Shown here: piece after piece, positions 47,214 through 55,603 of the stretch
Numbering within the stretch: position 1 is the first letter of the stretch
How the letters are laid out: every line of letters starts with the position of its first letter
NCBI GenBank assembly: GCA_016892645.1
Contig: JAFEMX010000006.1
Span: 105,600-169,599, forward strand
DNA from: Micrococcaceae bacterium RIT 802
Lineage (GTDB): Bacteria > Actinomycetota > Actinomycetes > Actinomycetales > Micrococcaceae
Direction: 5' to 3'
DNA length: 64,000 bases
Program-made: the position numbers and the translations under genes
Notes under the pieces: model-generated
Databases searched by the model: none
What the model was told of the DNA's origin: nothing
The model's input: only the letters and a program-made list of their open reading frames with translations

Positions 47214-49103
47214 ATGCGGACCTCCATTGCCACCGTCTGCCTCTCCGGCACGCTGGAGGAGAAGATGCTCGCCTGCGCCCGGGCGGGTTTCGACGGGATC
47301 GAGATCTTCGAGCAGGACCTGGTGGTCAGCCCGATGTCGCCCGAGGAGATCCGGGCGCTGGCCGACCGGCTCGGCCTGGCCCTGGACCTGTACCAGCCCT
47401 TCCGCGACGTCGAGGGCGTCGACGAGGAGACCCTGGCGGCCAACCTGCGCCGCGCCGAGGCCAAGTTCGAGCTGATGGACCGTTTGGGCATCGACACCAT
47501 GCTGGTGTGCAGCAACGTCGGAACCGCCACCATCGACGACGACGCCGTGGCCGCCGCCCAGCTGCGCCGCCTCGGCGAGGCGGCCCAACGCCACGGCATC
47601 AAGCTGGCCTACGAGGCGCTGGCCTGGGGCCGGTACGTGAACACGTACCGCCACGCGTACCGCATCGTCGAACTGGCCGACCACCCGGCGGTGGGCACGT
47701 GCCTGGACTCCTTCCACATCCTCTCCCGCGCCGACGACCCCTCGGCCATCGCCGCATTGGACCCCGAGAAGATCTTCTTCGTCCAACTCGCCGACGCCCC
47801 CGTCCTCTCGCTGGACATCCTCTCCTGGAGCCGGCACTACCGCCTCTTCCCCGGCCAGGGCGGATTCGACCTGGCCGGCTTCATGGCCCACCTGGTGCAC
47901 AGCGGGTACGACGGCGCCGTGTCGCTGGAGATCTTCAACGACACCTTCCGCCAGTCCAACGTCCAGCGCACCGCCATCGATGCGATGCGCTCGCTGCAGT
48001 GGCTGCAGGACCGCACCGCGGCCCGGCTCGGCGAGGCGGCCGACCGGTTCCCGATGCGGCTGGCCTCCCTGCCGCCGGCCGCGGCACCGACCGCCATGGA
48101 CTTCGCCGAAATCCGCACCGACGACGCCGAATCCGTCGCCGCGCTGCTCGCCCACCTGGGCTTCACGTTCGTGGGCCAGCATCGGCGCAAACCCGTCCAG
48201 CTGTGGACCCAGGGCGCGGCCCGCATCGTCATCAACGGCCAACGGGCCGCGGGCGCCGCCGCGTCGATCTCGGCACTGGGATTCCAGGTGGCGGACCCGG
48301 CCACCAGCATCGAGCGGGCCCGCAGCCTGCGCGCGGCACCGGTCCCCCGGCAGAACACCGCCGACGAGGCCATCCTGCGCGGGGTGATCGCCCCCGACGG
48401 CACCGAGGTCTTCTTCGGCGCCGACACCGCGGAACCGGCCTGGGCCGACGAATTCGGCGCCGCCGGTCAGGCCAGCCCGCCCGGCACCCGGGAGGAACCG
48501 GGTGCCGCGCAAGCACCGGCGTCGTGCCTGGTCACCGGGATCGACCACGTGAACCTGGCCCAGCCCTGGCAGGCCTTCGACGAGGCGGTGCTGTTCTACG
48601 AGTCGGCGCTGCGGCTCTCCACCCGCCCGGCCACCGAGGTCCCCAGCCCGTTGGGCCTGGTCCGCAGCCAGGTGATGCGCACCGACGACGGGGCCGTCCG
48701 GCTGGCGCTGAACCTGGTCCCGCAGGCACTGGACGGCGGCGGGAACGGTGACGGCCGGCATCCTTATGCCGAACATGTGGCGTTTGCGACCACCGACATC
48801 GTCGCCGTGGCGCGGCGGGCCCAGGAGTCGGGCATGGAGTTCCTGCCGATCCCGGAGAACTACTACCAGGACCTGGCCGCCCGCTTCGGACTCGAGGCGG
48901 GGATGCTGGACACGCTGCGGGCGTTGCAGCTGCTCTACGACCGCGACGAACACGGCGCGTTCCTGCACTTCTACACCGGGACCGTGGGCCGGTTGTTCCT
49001 GGAGGTCGTGCAGCGCCTCGATGGGTACGATGGCTATGGTGCGCCCAATGCGCCGGTCCGTCTCGCCTCCCAGTTCGAGCACAACCGGCTGCGGGCGGGC
49101 TGA
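47214..49103 (+). CDS. quiC: 3-Dehydroshikimate dehydratase fused to an HPPD-like VOC domain (QuiC1 type)
   Basis: This 629-residue fusion should convert 3-dehydroshikimate to protocatechuate. The N-terminal half (about 1-270) is an AP-endonuclease-2/sugar-isomerase TIM barrel, with metal ligands in LAYEALAWGRYVNT, the CLDSFHIL strand, LADAP and SLEIFNDTF. The C-terminal half (about 285-625) is two VOC repeats like 4-hydroxyphenylpyruvate dioxygenase (DHVNLAQPWQAFDEAVLFY and the late FLHFYTGTVGRLFLEVVQR). This is the layout of Pseudomonas QuiC1, where the VOC half is not needed for dehydratase chemistry. It lies 3 bases after the dehydrogenase gene and is followed by the IclR regulator. Confidence 0.9.
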   Translation: MRTSIATVCLSGTLEEKMLACARAGFDGIEIFEQDLVVSPMSPEEIRALADRLGLALDLYQPFRDVEGVDEETLAANLRRAEAKFELMDRLGIDTMLVCSNVGTATIDDDAVAAAQLRRLGEAAQRHGIKLAYEALAWGRYVNTYRHAYRIVELADHPAVGTCLDSFHILSRADDPSAIAALDPEKIFFVQLADAPVLSLDILSWSRHYRLFPGQGGFDLAGFMAHLVHSGYDGAVSLEIFNDTFRQSNVQRTAIDAMRSLQWLQDRTAARLGEAADRFPMRLASLPPAAAPTAMDFAEIRTDDAESVAALLAHLGFTFVGQHRRKPVQLWTQGAARIVINGQRAAGAAASISALGFQVADPATSIERARSLRAAPVPRQNTADEAILRGVIAPDGTEVFFGADTAEPAWADEFGAAGQASPPGTREEPGAAQAPASCLVTGIDHVNLAQPWQAFDEAVLFYESALRLSTRPATEVPSPLGLVRSQVMRTDDGAVRLALNLVPQALDGGGNGDGRHPYAEHVAFATTDIVAVARRAQESGMEFLPIPENYYQDLAARFGLEAGMLDTLRALQLLYDRDEHGAFLHFYTGTVGRLFLEVVQRLDGYDGYGAPNAPVRLASQFEHNRLRAG

Positions 49104-49130
49104 TACCCCACCACGACGAGCGAGGATGCC

Positions 49131-49916
49131 ATGATTGCCGACACCGACGACGCGGTGCCCGACTACTTCGTGAAGTCGGCGGACAAGGTGCTGCAGATCC
49201 TGTTGGCGTTCACCTCGGCCTCGCCGACGCTGACCGTCTCGCAGGCGGCGGCGGCGACCTCGATGTCCCGCGCCGCGGCCCGCCGCTTCCTGCTCACGCT
49301 CACCGACCTGGGCTACCTGAGCACCGACGGCACGACCTTCGCGCAGACGCCCCGGGTGCTGGACCTGGGCGCCAGCTACCTGTCCTCGTTGAGCCTGCCC
49401 GACATCGCCCGGCCGCATCTGACCGAGCTGGCGCACCGTCTGGACGAGACGGCGACGCTGTCCACCCTCGATGGCCAGGACGTCATCTACATCGCCCGCG
49501 TCGCCGCCCCGCGCCTGCACAGCGTGACCGTGAACCTGGGCAACCGGCTGCCGGCCTGGGGCACCTCGATGGGCCGCGTGCTGGTCGCCGCGCTGCCCGC
49601 ACCGGCGCGTGAACGCTTTTTCGCCGGGGCCGAGCTGGTCGGCTACACCTCCAACACGATCACCAGCCTCGACACGCTGCGCGCCGAGGTGGAGGCCGCC
49701 GGCACCCGCGGCTGGTCGCTCGTCTCACAGGAACTCGACGTGGGACTGCGTGGGCTGGCCGTCCCCGTGCGCCGCGGGGACGATGTCATCGCCGCATTGA
49801 ACGTCTCGATCCAATCCGGGCGTGCCGGCGCCCCCGATGTCGAGGCGGACCTGGTCCCGGTGCTGCAGGAAGCTGCGGCACGGATCGCCGAGGACTTCGG
49901 CGGCCGCACCGTCTGA
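49131..49916 (+). CDS. IclR family transcriptional regulator (PcaR/PobR-like)
   Basis: This 261-residue regulator has an N-terminal winged helix (about 18-75, with VSQAAAATSMSRAAARRFLL and LGYLSTDG) and a C-terminal IclR effector domain (RPHLTELAHRLDETATLSTL, then GRVLVAALP and the AALNVSIQ strand). It belongs to the branch controlling aromatic-acid catabolism. It is the third gene of the dehydrogenase-dehydratase operon and the best candidate to bind the two palindromes at 46234-46269; protocatechuate or its precursors would be natural effectors. The ATG at 49131 is preceded by GAGCGAGGATGCC. Confidence 0.92.
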   Translation: MIADTDDAVPDYFVKSADKVLQILLAFTSASPTLTVSQAAAATSMSRAAARRFLLTLTDLGYLSTDGTTFAQTPRVLDLGASYLSSLSLPDIARPHLTELAHRLDETATLSTLDGQDVIYIARVAAPRLHSVTVNLGNRLPAWGTSMGRVLVAALPAPARERFFAGAELVGYTSNTITSLDTLRAEVEAAGTRGWSLVSQELDVGLRGLAVPVRRGDDVIAALNVSIQSGRAGAPDVEADLVPVLQEAAARIAEDFGGRTV

Positions 49917-49941
49917 GGCACCGCGACGGCCCGGCAGCCGG

Positions 49942-50760
49942 TCAGTAGCTGGCCGGGGCCCCGCCGTCCGCTGCGGGATCCGCCGGGACGAACTTCGCCG
50001 CCAGCGCCTCGGTCCCCCGAGCCAGCAGAGCCACATCGGCGCCGACCCCCACGAAGTCGACCCCGGCGTCCATGTAGCGGCGGGCCGTGGCCTCGCCGAA
50101 CGCGTTGACGCCGACGAACTTGCCCGCGGCCTTCACCGCCGAGATCGTTGACTCCACGGCCGCGACGACATCCGGGTGGTCCTGCTGGCCGATGACGCCC
50201 ATGGAGGCAGCCAGGTCGGAGGGGCCGATGAAGACCCCATCGATGCCGTCGACGGCGGCGATGTCCGCGGCGTTGGCCACGGCTTCGGCCGATTCGACCT
50301 GCACGATCAGCGTGATCGTCTCCGAGGCGCCCTCCAGGTAGCCCGGGATCCGGTTCCAGCGGGCGGAGCGGGCCAGCGCGGAGCCCACGCCGCGCACCCC
50401 CAGTGGCGGGTACCTGACGGCGGCCACCGCCGTCTCGGCGTCGGCCACGGTGTGCACCATCGGCACGATGAGCGTCTGGGCCCCGACGTCGAGGTACTGC
50501 TTGATGAGCACGGTGTCGTTCACCGCCGGGCGCACCACCGGGACCACCGGGTAGCCGCGCACGGCCTGCAGCTGGGCCAGCACGGATTCCGGGGAGTTCG
50601 GCGAGTGCTCGGCGTCGATGAAGAGCCAGTCGAAGCCGGCCCCGGCGCAGATCTCGGCCACCAGCGGGGAGGCGGAGCAGACCCAGATGCCGGCCAGCGG
50701 GCGGTCGGCGGCGGCGAGGGCGTCGCGGAAGGACGGGTCGGCAGTTACGCGAAATGGCAT
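49942..50760 (-). CDS. hpaI: 4-Hydroxy-2-oxoheptanedioate aldolase (HpcH/HpaI family)
   Basis: This class II pyruvate aldolase cleaves 4-hydroxy-2-oxoheptanedioate to pyruvate and succinate semialdehyde, the last step of homoprotocatechuate meta-cleavage. The 272-residue protein has the metal ligands in the FIDAEHSPNSPES and QVESAEAVANA segments, the arginine in RGVGSALARSARWN and the GIDGVFIGPSDLAASMG loop. The ATG at 50760 overlaps the hydratase end by 16 bases, so the pair is coupled. No other homoprotocatechuate genes are visible, so a general hydroxy-keto acid aldolase role is possible. Confidence 0.9.
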   Translation of the reverse strand: MPFRVTADPSFRDALAAADRPLAGIWVCSASPLVAEICAGAGFDWLFIDAEHSPNSPESVLAQLQAVRGYPVVPVVRPAVNDTVLIKQYLDVGAQTLIVPMVHTVADAETAVAAVRYPPLGVRGVGSALARSARWNRIPGYLEGASETITLIVQVESAEAVANAADIAAVDGIDGVFIGPSDLAASMGVIGQQDHPDVVAAVESTISAVKAAGKFVGVNAFGEATARRYMDAGVDFVGVGADVALLARGTEALAAKFVPADPAADGGAPASY

Positions 50761-51530
50761 GTGATGGTCCCCAGTTCTCCGTAGTCGGCGAAGACGGTGT
50801 CGCCCTCGTTCACCCACATCGGGCGGGTGAAGGAACCGGCGAGGATGATCTCCCCGGCCTTGAGCCCGTCGCCGTGCGGGGCGATCTTGTTGGCCAGCCA
50901 GTGCACCCCGGAGGCCGGGTGGTTCAGCACGCCGGCGGCGACGCCGGTCTCCTCGACGACCTGGTTCTTGTACAGGATCGCCGAGACCCAGCGCAGGTCC
51001 ACCGCGTCCGGGGCGACCGGGCGGCCGCCGAGCACCATGGCGCCCATGGCGGCATTGTCGCTGATGGTGTCCACGATCGTCCGGCCCTCCATCTCGATCC
51101 GCGAATCGAGGATCTCCAGGGCGGGGGTGACGTATTCGGTGGCGCGGAGCACGTCGAAGATCGTCGCGCCGGGCCCGGAGATGTCGTCCTTGAGCACGAA
51201 GGCCAGCTCGACCTCCACGCGCGGGTGGGTGTAGCGCTTCCACTCGATGGTCGAGGCGTTCTCCAGCACCATGTCGTCGAAGATGATGCCGTAGTCCGGT
51301 TCGGTGATCCCGGTGGCCGCCTGCATGGCGCGGGAGGTCAGGCCGATCTTGCGCCCGGCCAGCCGGCGCCCGTTGGCCTCGCTGCGCCGGCGCCACAGGT
51401 CCTGCACCCGGTAGGAGTCCTCGATGGTCATGTCCGGATAGCGCGCCGTCAGGCGCTTCATCGGGGTGCGGTTGCGCCCGGCCTCCACCAGTTCGTCGGC
51501 GATGGCGGTGATGGTCTCGTCGTTGAGCAT
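50745..51530 (-). CDS. hpaH: 2-Oxo-hept-4-ene-1,7-dioate hydratase
   Basis: HpaH hydrates 2-oxo-hept-4-ene-1,7-dioate to the substrate of the aldolase next to it. The 261-residue protein has the fumarylacetoacetate-hydrolase-like fold: GRKIGLTSRAMQAATGI, the divalent-metal site in RVEVELAFVLKDD, and SDNAAMGAMVLGGRP. The ATG at 51530 has AGGAAGG 11 bases upstream. It precedes hpaI with overlapping frames and follows a 12-bp palindrome in the promoter region. These two genes converge on the IclR gene, which places two aromatic modules end to end. Confidence 0.92.
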   Translation of the reverse strand: MLNDETITAIADELVEAGRNRTPMKRLTARYPDMTIEDSYRVQDLWRRRSEANGRRLAGRKIGLTSRAMQAATGITEPDYGIIFDDMVLENASTIEWKRYTHPRVEVELAFVLKDDISGPGATIFDVLRATEYVTPALEILDSRIEMEGRTIVDTISDNAAMGAMVLGGRPVAPDAVDLRWVSAILYKNQVVEETGVAAGVLNHPASGVHWLANKIAPHGDGLKAGEIILAGSFTRPMWVNEGDTVFADYGELGTITCHFA

Positions 51531-51610
51531 GTCGGCATGGGCCTTCCTGATCCTGCGGGACGACGGCGTCCCGGACCACGTGGTGCCGTTACATCCCAGC
51601 TCGTCCCCAT

Positions 51611-51622
51611 ATCGTATACGAT
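51611..51622. promoter_or_regulatory. 12-bp palindrome upstream of hpaH (probable GntR/FCD-type operator)
   Basis: ATCGTATACGAT is perfectly symmetric and lies 80 bases before the hpaH start, in a 334-base gap (51531-51864) that holds no gene. GTATAC-centred sites are typical of GntR-family repressors of FCD type. A second palindrome, CGGTTC-N4-GAACCG (51816-51831), sits 33 bases before csbD and may form part of its leader. Confidence 0.5.
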
Positions 51623-51864
51623 CCACTGCGTGATGGGGGTCATGTTCCGGCGTTCCGCGGGAGCCGACGTCGCGCCATCGGCGCCGCGCCGCCGAATCCG
51701 CACGGGCCGGAACCGTGCTCATGTTCGCGCAGGGCACCATTGGCTAGACGGATCGGCCCCCGCGCCGTTAGCGTGGAAGACACCGTGCAGGTCACCACGC
51801 CGATGGCCTGCATGACGGTTCCATCGAACCGCCATCTGAGCAGTACCGATGAAAGGAATGCGCA

Positions 51865-52062
51865 ATGGGACTCGGAGACAAGATCTCGAACAAGGCCGAG
51901 GAAATGTCCGGCAAGGCCAAGGAGAAGGCCGGCGAAGCCACCGACAATGACAGCCTCCGGGCCGAAGGCGCGGGCGATCAGGCCAGCGCCGGCGCGAAGC
52001 AGGCGGGTGAGCACGTCAAGGACGCCGCGAAGGACGTCAAGGACGGCTTCTCCGACAAATAG
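51865..52062 (+). CDS. CsbD family stress protein
   Basis: This 65-residue, highly charged, Lys/Ala/Glu/Asp-rich protein carries the CsbD pattern (LGDKISNKAEEMSGKAKEKAG and AGEHVKDAAKDVKDGF). In other bacteria CsbD proteins are induced by general stress, but their biochemical role is unknown; the chain is probably largely disordered. The ATG at 51865 has a GAAAGGAATG ribosome site. It stands alone, with a strong terminator-like hairpin 90 bases after the stop. Confidence 0.93.
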   Translation: MGLGDKISNKAEEMSGKAKEKAGEATDNDSLRAEGAGDQASAGAKQAGEHVKDAAKDVKDGFSDK

Positions 52063-52153
52063 GGCACGACGGCGGCGCTGGATTGGCTCGCGGCCCTCGC
52101 CTCCCAGGGGGTTGCGGTGCAGCGGGCGCGCCTGGCGTTAGCGGTTGAGAAGA

Positions 52154-52187
52154 CGTGAGGGGCGGACCCATGGGTCCGCCCCTCACG
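52154..52187. terminator. Perfect 34-bp palindrome between csbD and the FMN reductase gene
   Basis: Arms CGTGAGGGGCGGACCCA and its exact complement meet with no unpaired loop, so the real hairpin loop must be the central CCATGG. It lies 15 bases after the convergent reductase stop and 91 bases after csbD, so it can end both transcripts. Confidence 0.88.
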
Positions 52188-52201
52188 CATGTCCGGACCG
52201 G

Positions 52202-52825
52202 TCAGGCCCCGGGCTGGATGTTGGCCAACAGCTGCTCGAAGGGCAGCGACTCCATCGGGTCGGGGCGCTCGGCCGAGGCGCGGACGCCGCCCAGCGCGCG
52301 CACCAGTTCGGCGGCGGCGCGGGCGGCGCGTTCGCCCAGCTGGCCTCCTCCGGTGTCCCCGCCCCAGTCTTCCGGGGCCGCGAACACCCCGGTGGGCATC
52401 GCGTTGGCGCGCAGGTAGCTGAAGATCGGGCGCATGACGTAGTCGATCACCATGGAGTGGCGCGCCGATCCGCCGGTGGCCGCCAGCACGACCGGCTTGC
52501 CGTCCAGGGCCGTGGGGTCGAGCACGTCGAGGAAGGACTTGAACAGGCCGGACACCGAGGCGGTGAAGACCGGGCTCACGGCAACCAGGGCGTCGGCGCG
52601 CTCCACGTGCCTGATCACCTCGGCCAGCTTCGGCGGTGCATATCCCGCCACCATCGTCGTGGCGATGTCCACGGCGACGTCGCGTAGTTCAACGACCGAG
52701 ACCTCGGCCTCGACCCCGTCGTTTGCCAGGGCCGCCGCGGCGGCCTGGCCCAGCTGGTCACCCAGCATGCGCGAAGTCGAGGGCGTCCCCAACCCTCCGG
52801 AGATGACGACGATTTCTGTGGCCAT
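52202..52825 (-). CDS. NADPH-dependent FMN reductase (CE1759/MsuE-like)
   Basis: This 207-residue flavodoxin-fold reductase supplies reduced flavin to partner enzymes. The chain begins EIVVISGGLGTPSTSRMLGDQ, with the FMN phosphate loop SRMLG, then SPVFTASVSGLFKSFLDVLDP for the isoalloxazine side and AATGGSARHSMVIDY. The family is common in Corynebacteriales and Micrococcales. The ATG at 52825 has a GGAGGAAG ribosome site. A partner monooxygenase is not adjacent; the FMO-like gene at 8.6 kb is far away and carries its own FAD motif. Confidence 0.9.
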   Translation of the reverse strand: MATEIVVISGGLGTPSTSRMLGDQLGQAAAAALANDGVEAEVSVVELRDVAVDIATTMVAGYAPPKLAEVIRHVERADALVAVSPVFTASVSGLFKSFLDVLDPTALDGKPVVLAATGGSARHSMVIDYVMRPIFSYLRANAMPTGVFAAPEDWGGDTGGGQLGERAARAAAELVRALGGVRASAERPDPMESLPFEQLLANIQPGA

Positions 52826-52903
52826 GACGGCTTCCTCCCACTCGGTTCAATGCGTTTGCATATAAAACCGCGTGGACCGCCTATCTATTCCCACTGGATT
52901 CTT

Positions 52904-53197
52904 CTAGTCCGCCGGATGGTGCTCCCGGGAGCTGCCGGCATCGGCTTCCGGCCGGGGCAGGAAGGTCAGGCTCAATCGCTTCACGATCCCATAGGCCAGC
53001 ATGTACAAGCCGATCAGGACGCCGAACCACAGCGAACCGGCCGTATCGCCATTACCCAGTACCGCCGCATTGAGGAAGGCACAGGCCACGAGGACCAGCA
53101 ATCCCCCCGTGGCCATCGCGCCACCTTGGATACGTGAACGAACCGCGAATGCGCCCTCTGGACGGCTACCGGCAGGAATTGCACTTCCGTAACCCAT
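52904..53197 (-). CDS. Small two-span membrane protein, paralogue of the protein at 59232-59510
   Basis: The 97-residue protein has two membrane helices (about 28-46 and 55-75) ending in a LAYGIVKRL motif and an acidic tail (PRPEADAGSSREHHPAD). Its second helix, WFGVLIGLYMLAYGIVKRL, closely resembles WLGVILGLVMVAYGIYRRL of the protein encoded at 59232-59510, so the two are related. The ATG at 53197 has an AAGGAGAGG ribosome site. The 236-base gap upstream shows no gene. Function unknown. Confidence 0.78.
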   Translation of the reverse strand: MGYGSAIPAGSRPEGAFAVRSRIQGGAMATGGLLVLVACAFLNAAVLGNGDTAGSLWFGVLIGLYMLAYGIVKRLSLTFLPRPEADAGSSREHHPAD

Positions 53198-53433
53198 GAC
53201 CCTCTCCTTCGAAAGCCGATCCGGCCCCGGACGAGCCGAATGGGTACTTCCACCGTAGGCCGGACCCCGACCGGAAACAAGGGACCTTGTTCCCGGGTGA
53301 AACCGCGCACGCCGGGCACCCTCTGACCCGGGCCGGGCGGGCGGACGGGACGCCCGGTGACGGGCACCGGCAGCCGGTAATGCCCCGGTAATGTCCCTGC
53401 GGCTTCCATGGAAGGCATAGCAAGGAGCCTTCC

Positions 53434-54288
53434 ATGAGCACGATGACCACACGGGCACCCGGTCCCACCACGGATCGCACCGGATTCGCCGCAGACTTCC
53501 TGGGGCCGGAAGTGCACGTGCCCCTGCTGGATCCGTCCATCGCCGACGATGCGGTGGCGTGGGAAGGCGGCGACATGATCCCCTACACCCACTTCTCGCT
53601 CTCGCTCAGCCGGAGCCGCCGGTTCGCGAGGTGGGTTGCCTGGAACATCGACGGCTCCTGCCTCAAGCGGCTCAGCCGCGCCACGGGGTCCTTCACCAAG
53701 GACCCCCGCCTTCCGGAATCCGTGCAGACCGGCAACGAGCTCTATGCCGGCAACCGCCTGGACCGGGGCCATCTGGCGCGCCGCGCCGATCTGCTCTGGG
53801 GCGCGATGCAGGAGGCCACCCAGGCCAATCTCGACTCGTTCTACTACACCAACATCAGCCCGCAGATGGACGACTTCAACCAAAGCGCGAAGAACGGACT
53901 GTGGGGTCGGCTGGAGAACGCGGTCTTCGACGACGTGGACGTCGACGACCTGCGCGTCAGCGTCCTGGGCGGGCCGGTCTTCCGCGCCGACGACCGCATG
54001 TACCGGGGAACGGCGCTTCCGCGCGAGTACTGGAAGGTGGTCGTCTTCCTCGAGGCCGGCGTGCTGAAGTCCCGGGCCTTCCTCCTCTCCCAGGAGCTCG
54101 ACCAGCTCCGGGCGCTGCCGGATCTGGACGAATTCCGGGTCTACCAGATCGGCCTGCCGGACCTCGAGCCGCGCACCCAGCTGCACTTTGACCAGCGGTT
54201 GCACGATGCGGACCTGCCACCCACGGCCACGCAGCGCGGACTGGAGGCCCGGACGCCGCTGGAAACGCCGGCAGACATCACCTGGTAG
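53434..54288 (+). CDS. DNA/RNA non-specific endonuclease without signal peptide
   Basis: This 284-residue endonuclease of the beta-beta-alpha-metal family has the catalytic motif DRGHLARRAD (His near residue 113), and the downstream metal-site Asn lies in YYTNISPQMDDFNQS. Members are usually secreted, but the N-terminus here is hydrophilic, so the enzyme may stay inside or leave by another route. The ATG at 53434 has an AAGGAGCC ribosome site. No immunity or inhibitor gene is adjacent. Confidence 0.9.
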   Translation: MSTMTTRAPGPTTDRTGFAADFLGPEVHVPLLDPSIADDAVAWEGGDMIPYTHFSLSLSRSRRFARWVAWNIDGSCLKRLSRATGSFTKDPRLPESVQTGNELYAGNRLDRGHLARRADLLWGAMQEATQANLDSFYYTNISPQMDDFNQSAKNGLWGRLENAVFDDVDVDDLRVSVLGGPVFRADDRMYRGTALPREYWKVVVFLEAGVLKSRAFLLSQELDQLRALPDLDEFRVYQIGLPDLEPRTQLHFDQRLHDADLPPTATQRGLEARTPLETPADITW

Positions 54289-54316
54289 CCGGCCGGTCCC
54301 GCCCCCGGGTCCCAGT

Positions 54317-55573
54317 TCAGCCGGCCTCGGCTGCCTCGCGACCGGCCCGCTCGATCTCCTCCGCGCGTTCCCGGTTCGCGTCCTCGGTCAGGGCGGCCCC
54401 GGCCGCGGCATCGCGGGTCAGGTTCTCCCCCGTCGCCGGGTCGAACACGTGCAGCCGACGGGTGTCCAGCCACAGCTCGGCGGCCCGGCCGCCGCGGATC
54501 CGGCTGGCGGCGTCGAGGGTGACCACGACCTGTGGGCGCAGCTCGTCGGCGTCCAGGTCCCGGGCGAGCCCGTCGAGCAGGTCCTTGACCTCCGGAGCGG
54601 GTTCGAAGTGGATGTAGCCGTACTGCTCGTTGCCCAGCCATTCGGTGTGGCTCGGTTCCGCGGTGAACACCGTGCCGTGCACCAGCTTCGATTCCTCGAC
54701 CAGGCTGGCGTCCTCGAAGTATTCCGGCCGGATCCCCAGCAGGACGATGTCCTTGCTCGCCGCCTGGGTGGCCAGCGCCTCGGGGACGGCAATGTCGCCG
54801 ATGGGGGTTTTGAGGATGTTGCCCTCGGCGGTGGCGGGCAGGAAGTTCATCGACGGGCTGCCGATGAAGCCGGCGACGAAGAGATTCACGGGCTGCTCGT
54901 AGAGCTCGCGCGGCGAGGCGATCTGCTGCAGTTCGCCCTTCTTGAGCACCGCGACCCGGTCGCCCAGGGTCATGGCCTCGGTCTGGTCGTGGGTGACGTA
55001 GACGCTGGTGGTGCCCAGCCGGCGCTGCATCTGCGAGATCTCGGCGCGCATCTGCCCGCGCAGTTTGGCGTCCAGGTTGGACAGCGGCTCGTCGAAGAGG
55101 AAGGCATCTGCCTGCCGGACGATGGCCCGCCCCATCGCCACGCGTTGGCGCTGGCCGCCGGAGAGGTTGCCGGGCTTGCGGTCCAGGTGGTCCGTCAGCT
55201 CCAGGGTCGTCGCCGCCGTGCGGACCCGCTGCTGGACGTCGTCCTCGCTGAACTTGCCCTTGGCCAGGCGCAGCGGGAAGGCGATGTTCTCGAACACGGT
55301 CAGGTGCGGGTACAGCGCATAGTTCTGGAAAACCATGGCCAGGTTCCGGTCGCGCGGTGCCTTGTCGTTGACCCGGGTCTCGTCGATGTACAGGTCCCCG
55401 CTGGTGATGTCCTCGAGCCCGACGATCATGCGCAACAACGTGGACTTGCCGCAGCCCGAGGGCCCGACGAGGATCACGAACTCGCCGTCGGCGATGTCGA
55501 TGGAGACGTCGTTCACGGCCGGGAACCCGTCGTCGTACTTCTTGACCAGGTTCTTCAGCGAAATCGATGCCAT
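54317..55573 (-). CDS. sugC: Carbohydrate ABC transporter ATPase, MsmX/UgpC/SugC type
   Basis: This 418-residue protein is the ATPase of a CUT1 sugar importer. Walker A is GPSGCGKST near residue 38, the signature is [14 protein letters not shown], Walker B is [14 protein letters not shown], and the C-terminal half carries the TOBE regulatory domains ([21 protein letters not shown]). A 40-residue acidic and Ala-rich tail is unusual. It is the last gene of a four-gene unit with the order binding protein, permease, permease, ATPase, as in the mycobacterial lpqY-sugA-sugB-sugC trehalose importer. Confidence 0.88.
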   Translation of the reverse strand: MASISLKNLVKKYDDGFPAVNDVSIDIADGEFVILVGPSGCGKSTLLRMIVGLEDITSGDLYIDETRVNDKAPRDRNLAMVFQNYALYPHLTVFENIAFPLRLAKGKFSEDDVQQRVRTAATTLELTDHLDRKPGNLSGGQRQRVAMGRAIVRQADAFLFDEPLSNLDAKLRGQMRAEISQMQRRLGTTSVYVTHDQTEAMTLGDRVAVLKKGELQQIASPRELYEQPVNLFVAGFIGSPSMNFLPATAEGNILKTPIGDIAVPEALATQAASKDIVLLGIRPEYFEDASLVEESKLVHGTVFTAEPSHTEWLGNEQYGYIHFEPAPEVKDLLDGLARDLDADELRPQVVVTLDAASRIRGGRAAELWLDTRRLHVFDPATGENLTRDAAAGAALTEDANRERAEEIERAGREAAEAG

Positions 55574-55603
55574 GGGATGTCCTCTGCTTTCTCGGTCGGG
55601 GCC

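Noticed and set aside
46280-49520. Long open frames on both strands over the dehydrogenase and dehydratase genes
   Set aside because: They overlap well-conserved enzymes and read as Arg/His/Pro-rich or Gly/Val/Gln-rich shadow sequence.
51740-52141. 133-codon plus-strand frame over csbD
   Set aside because: It is an out-of-frame Arg/Pro-rich shadow of the well-supported csbD gene.
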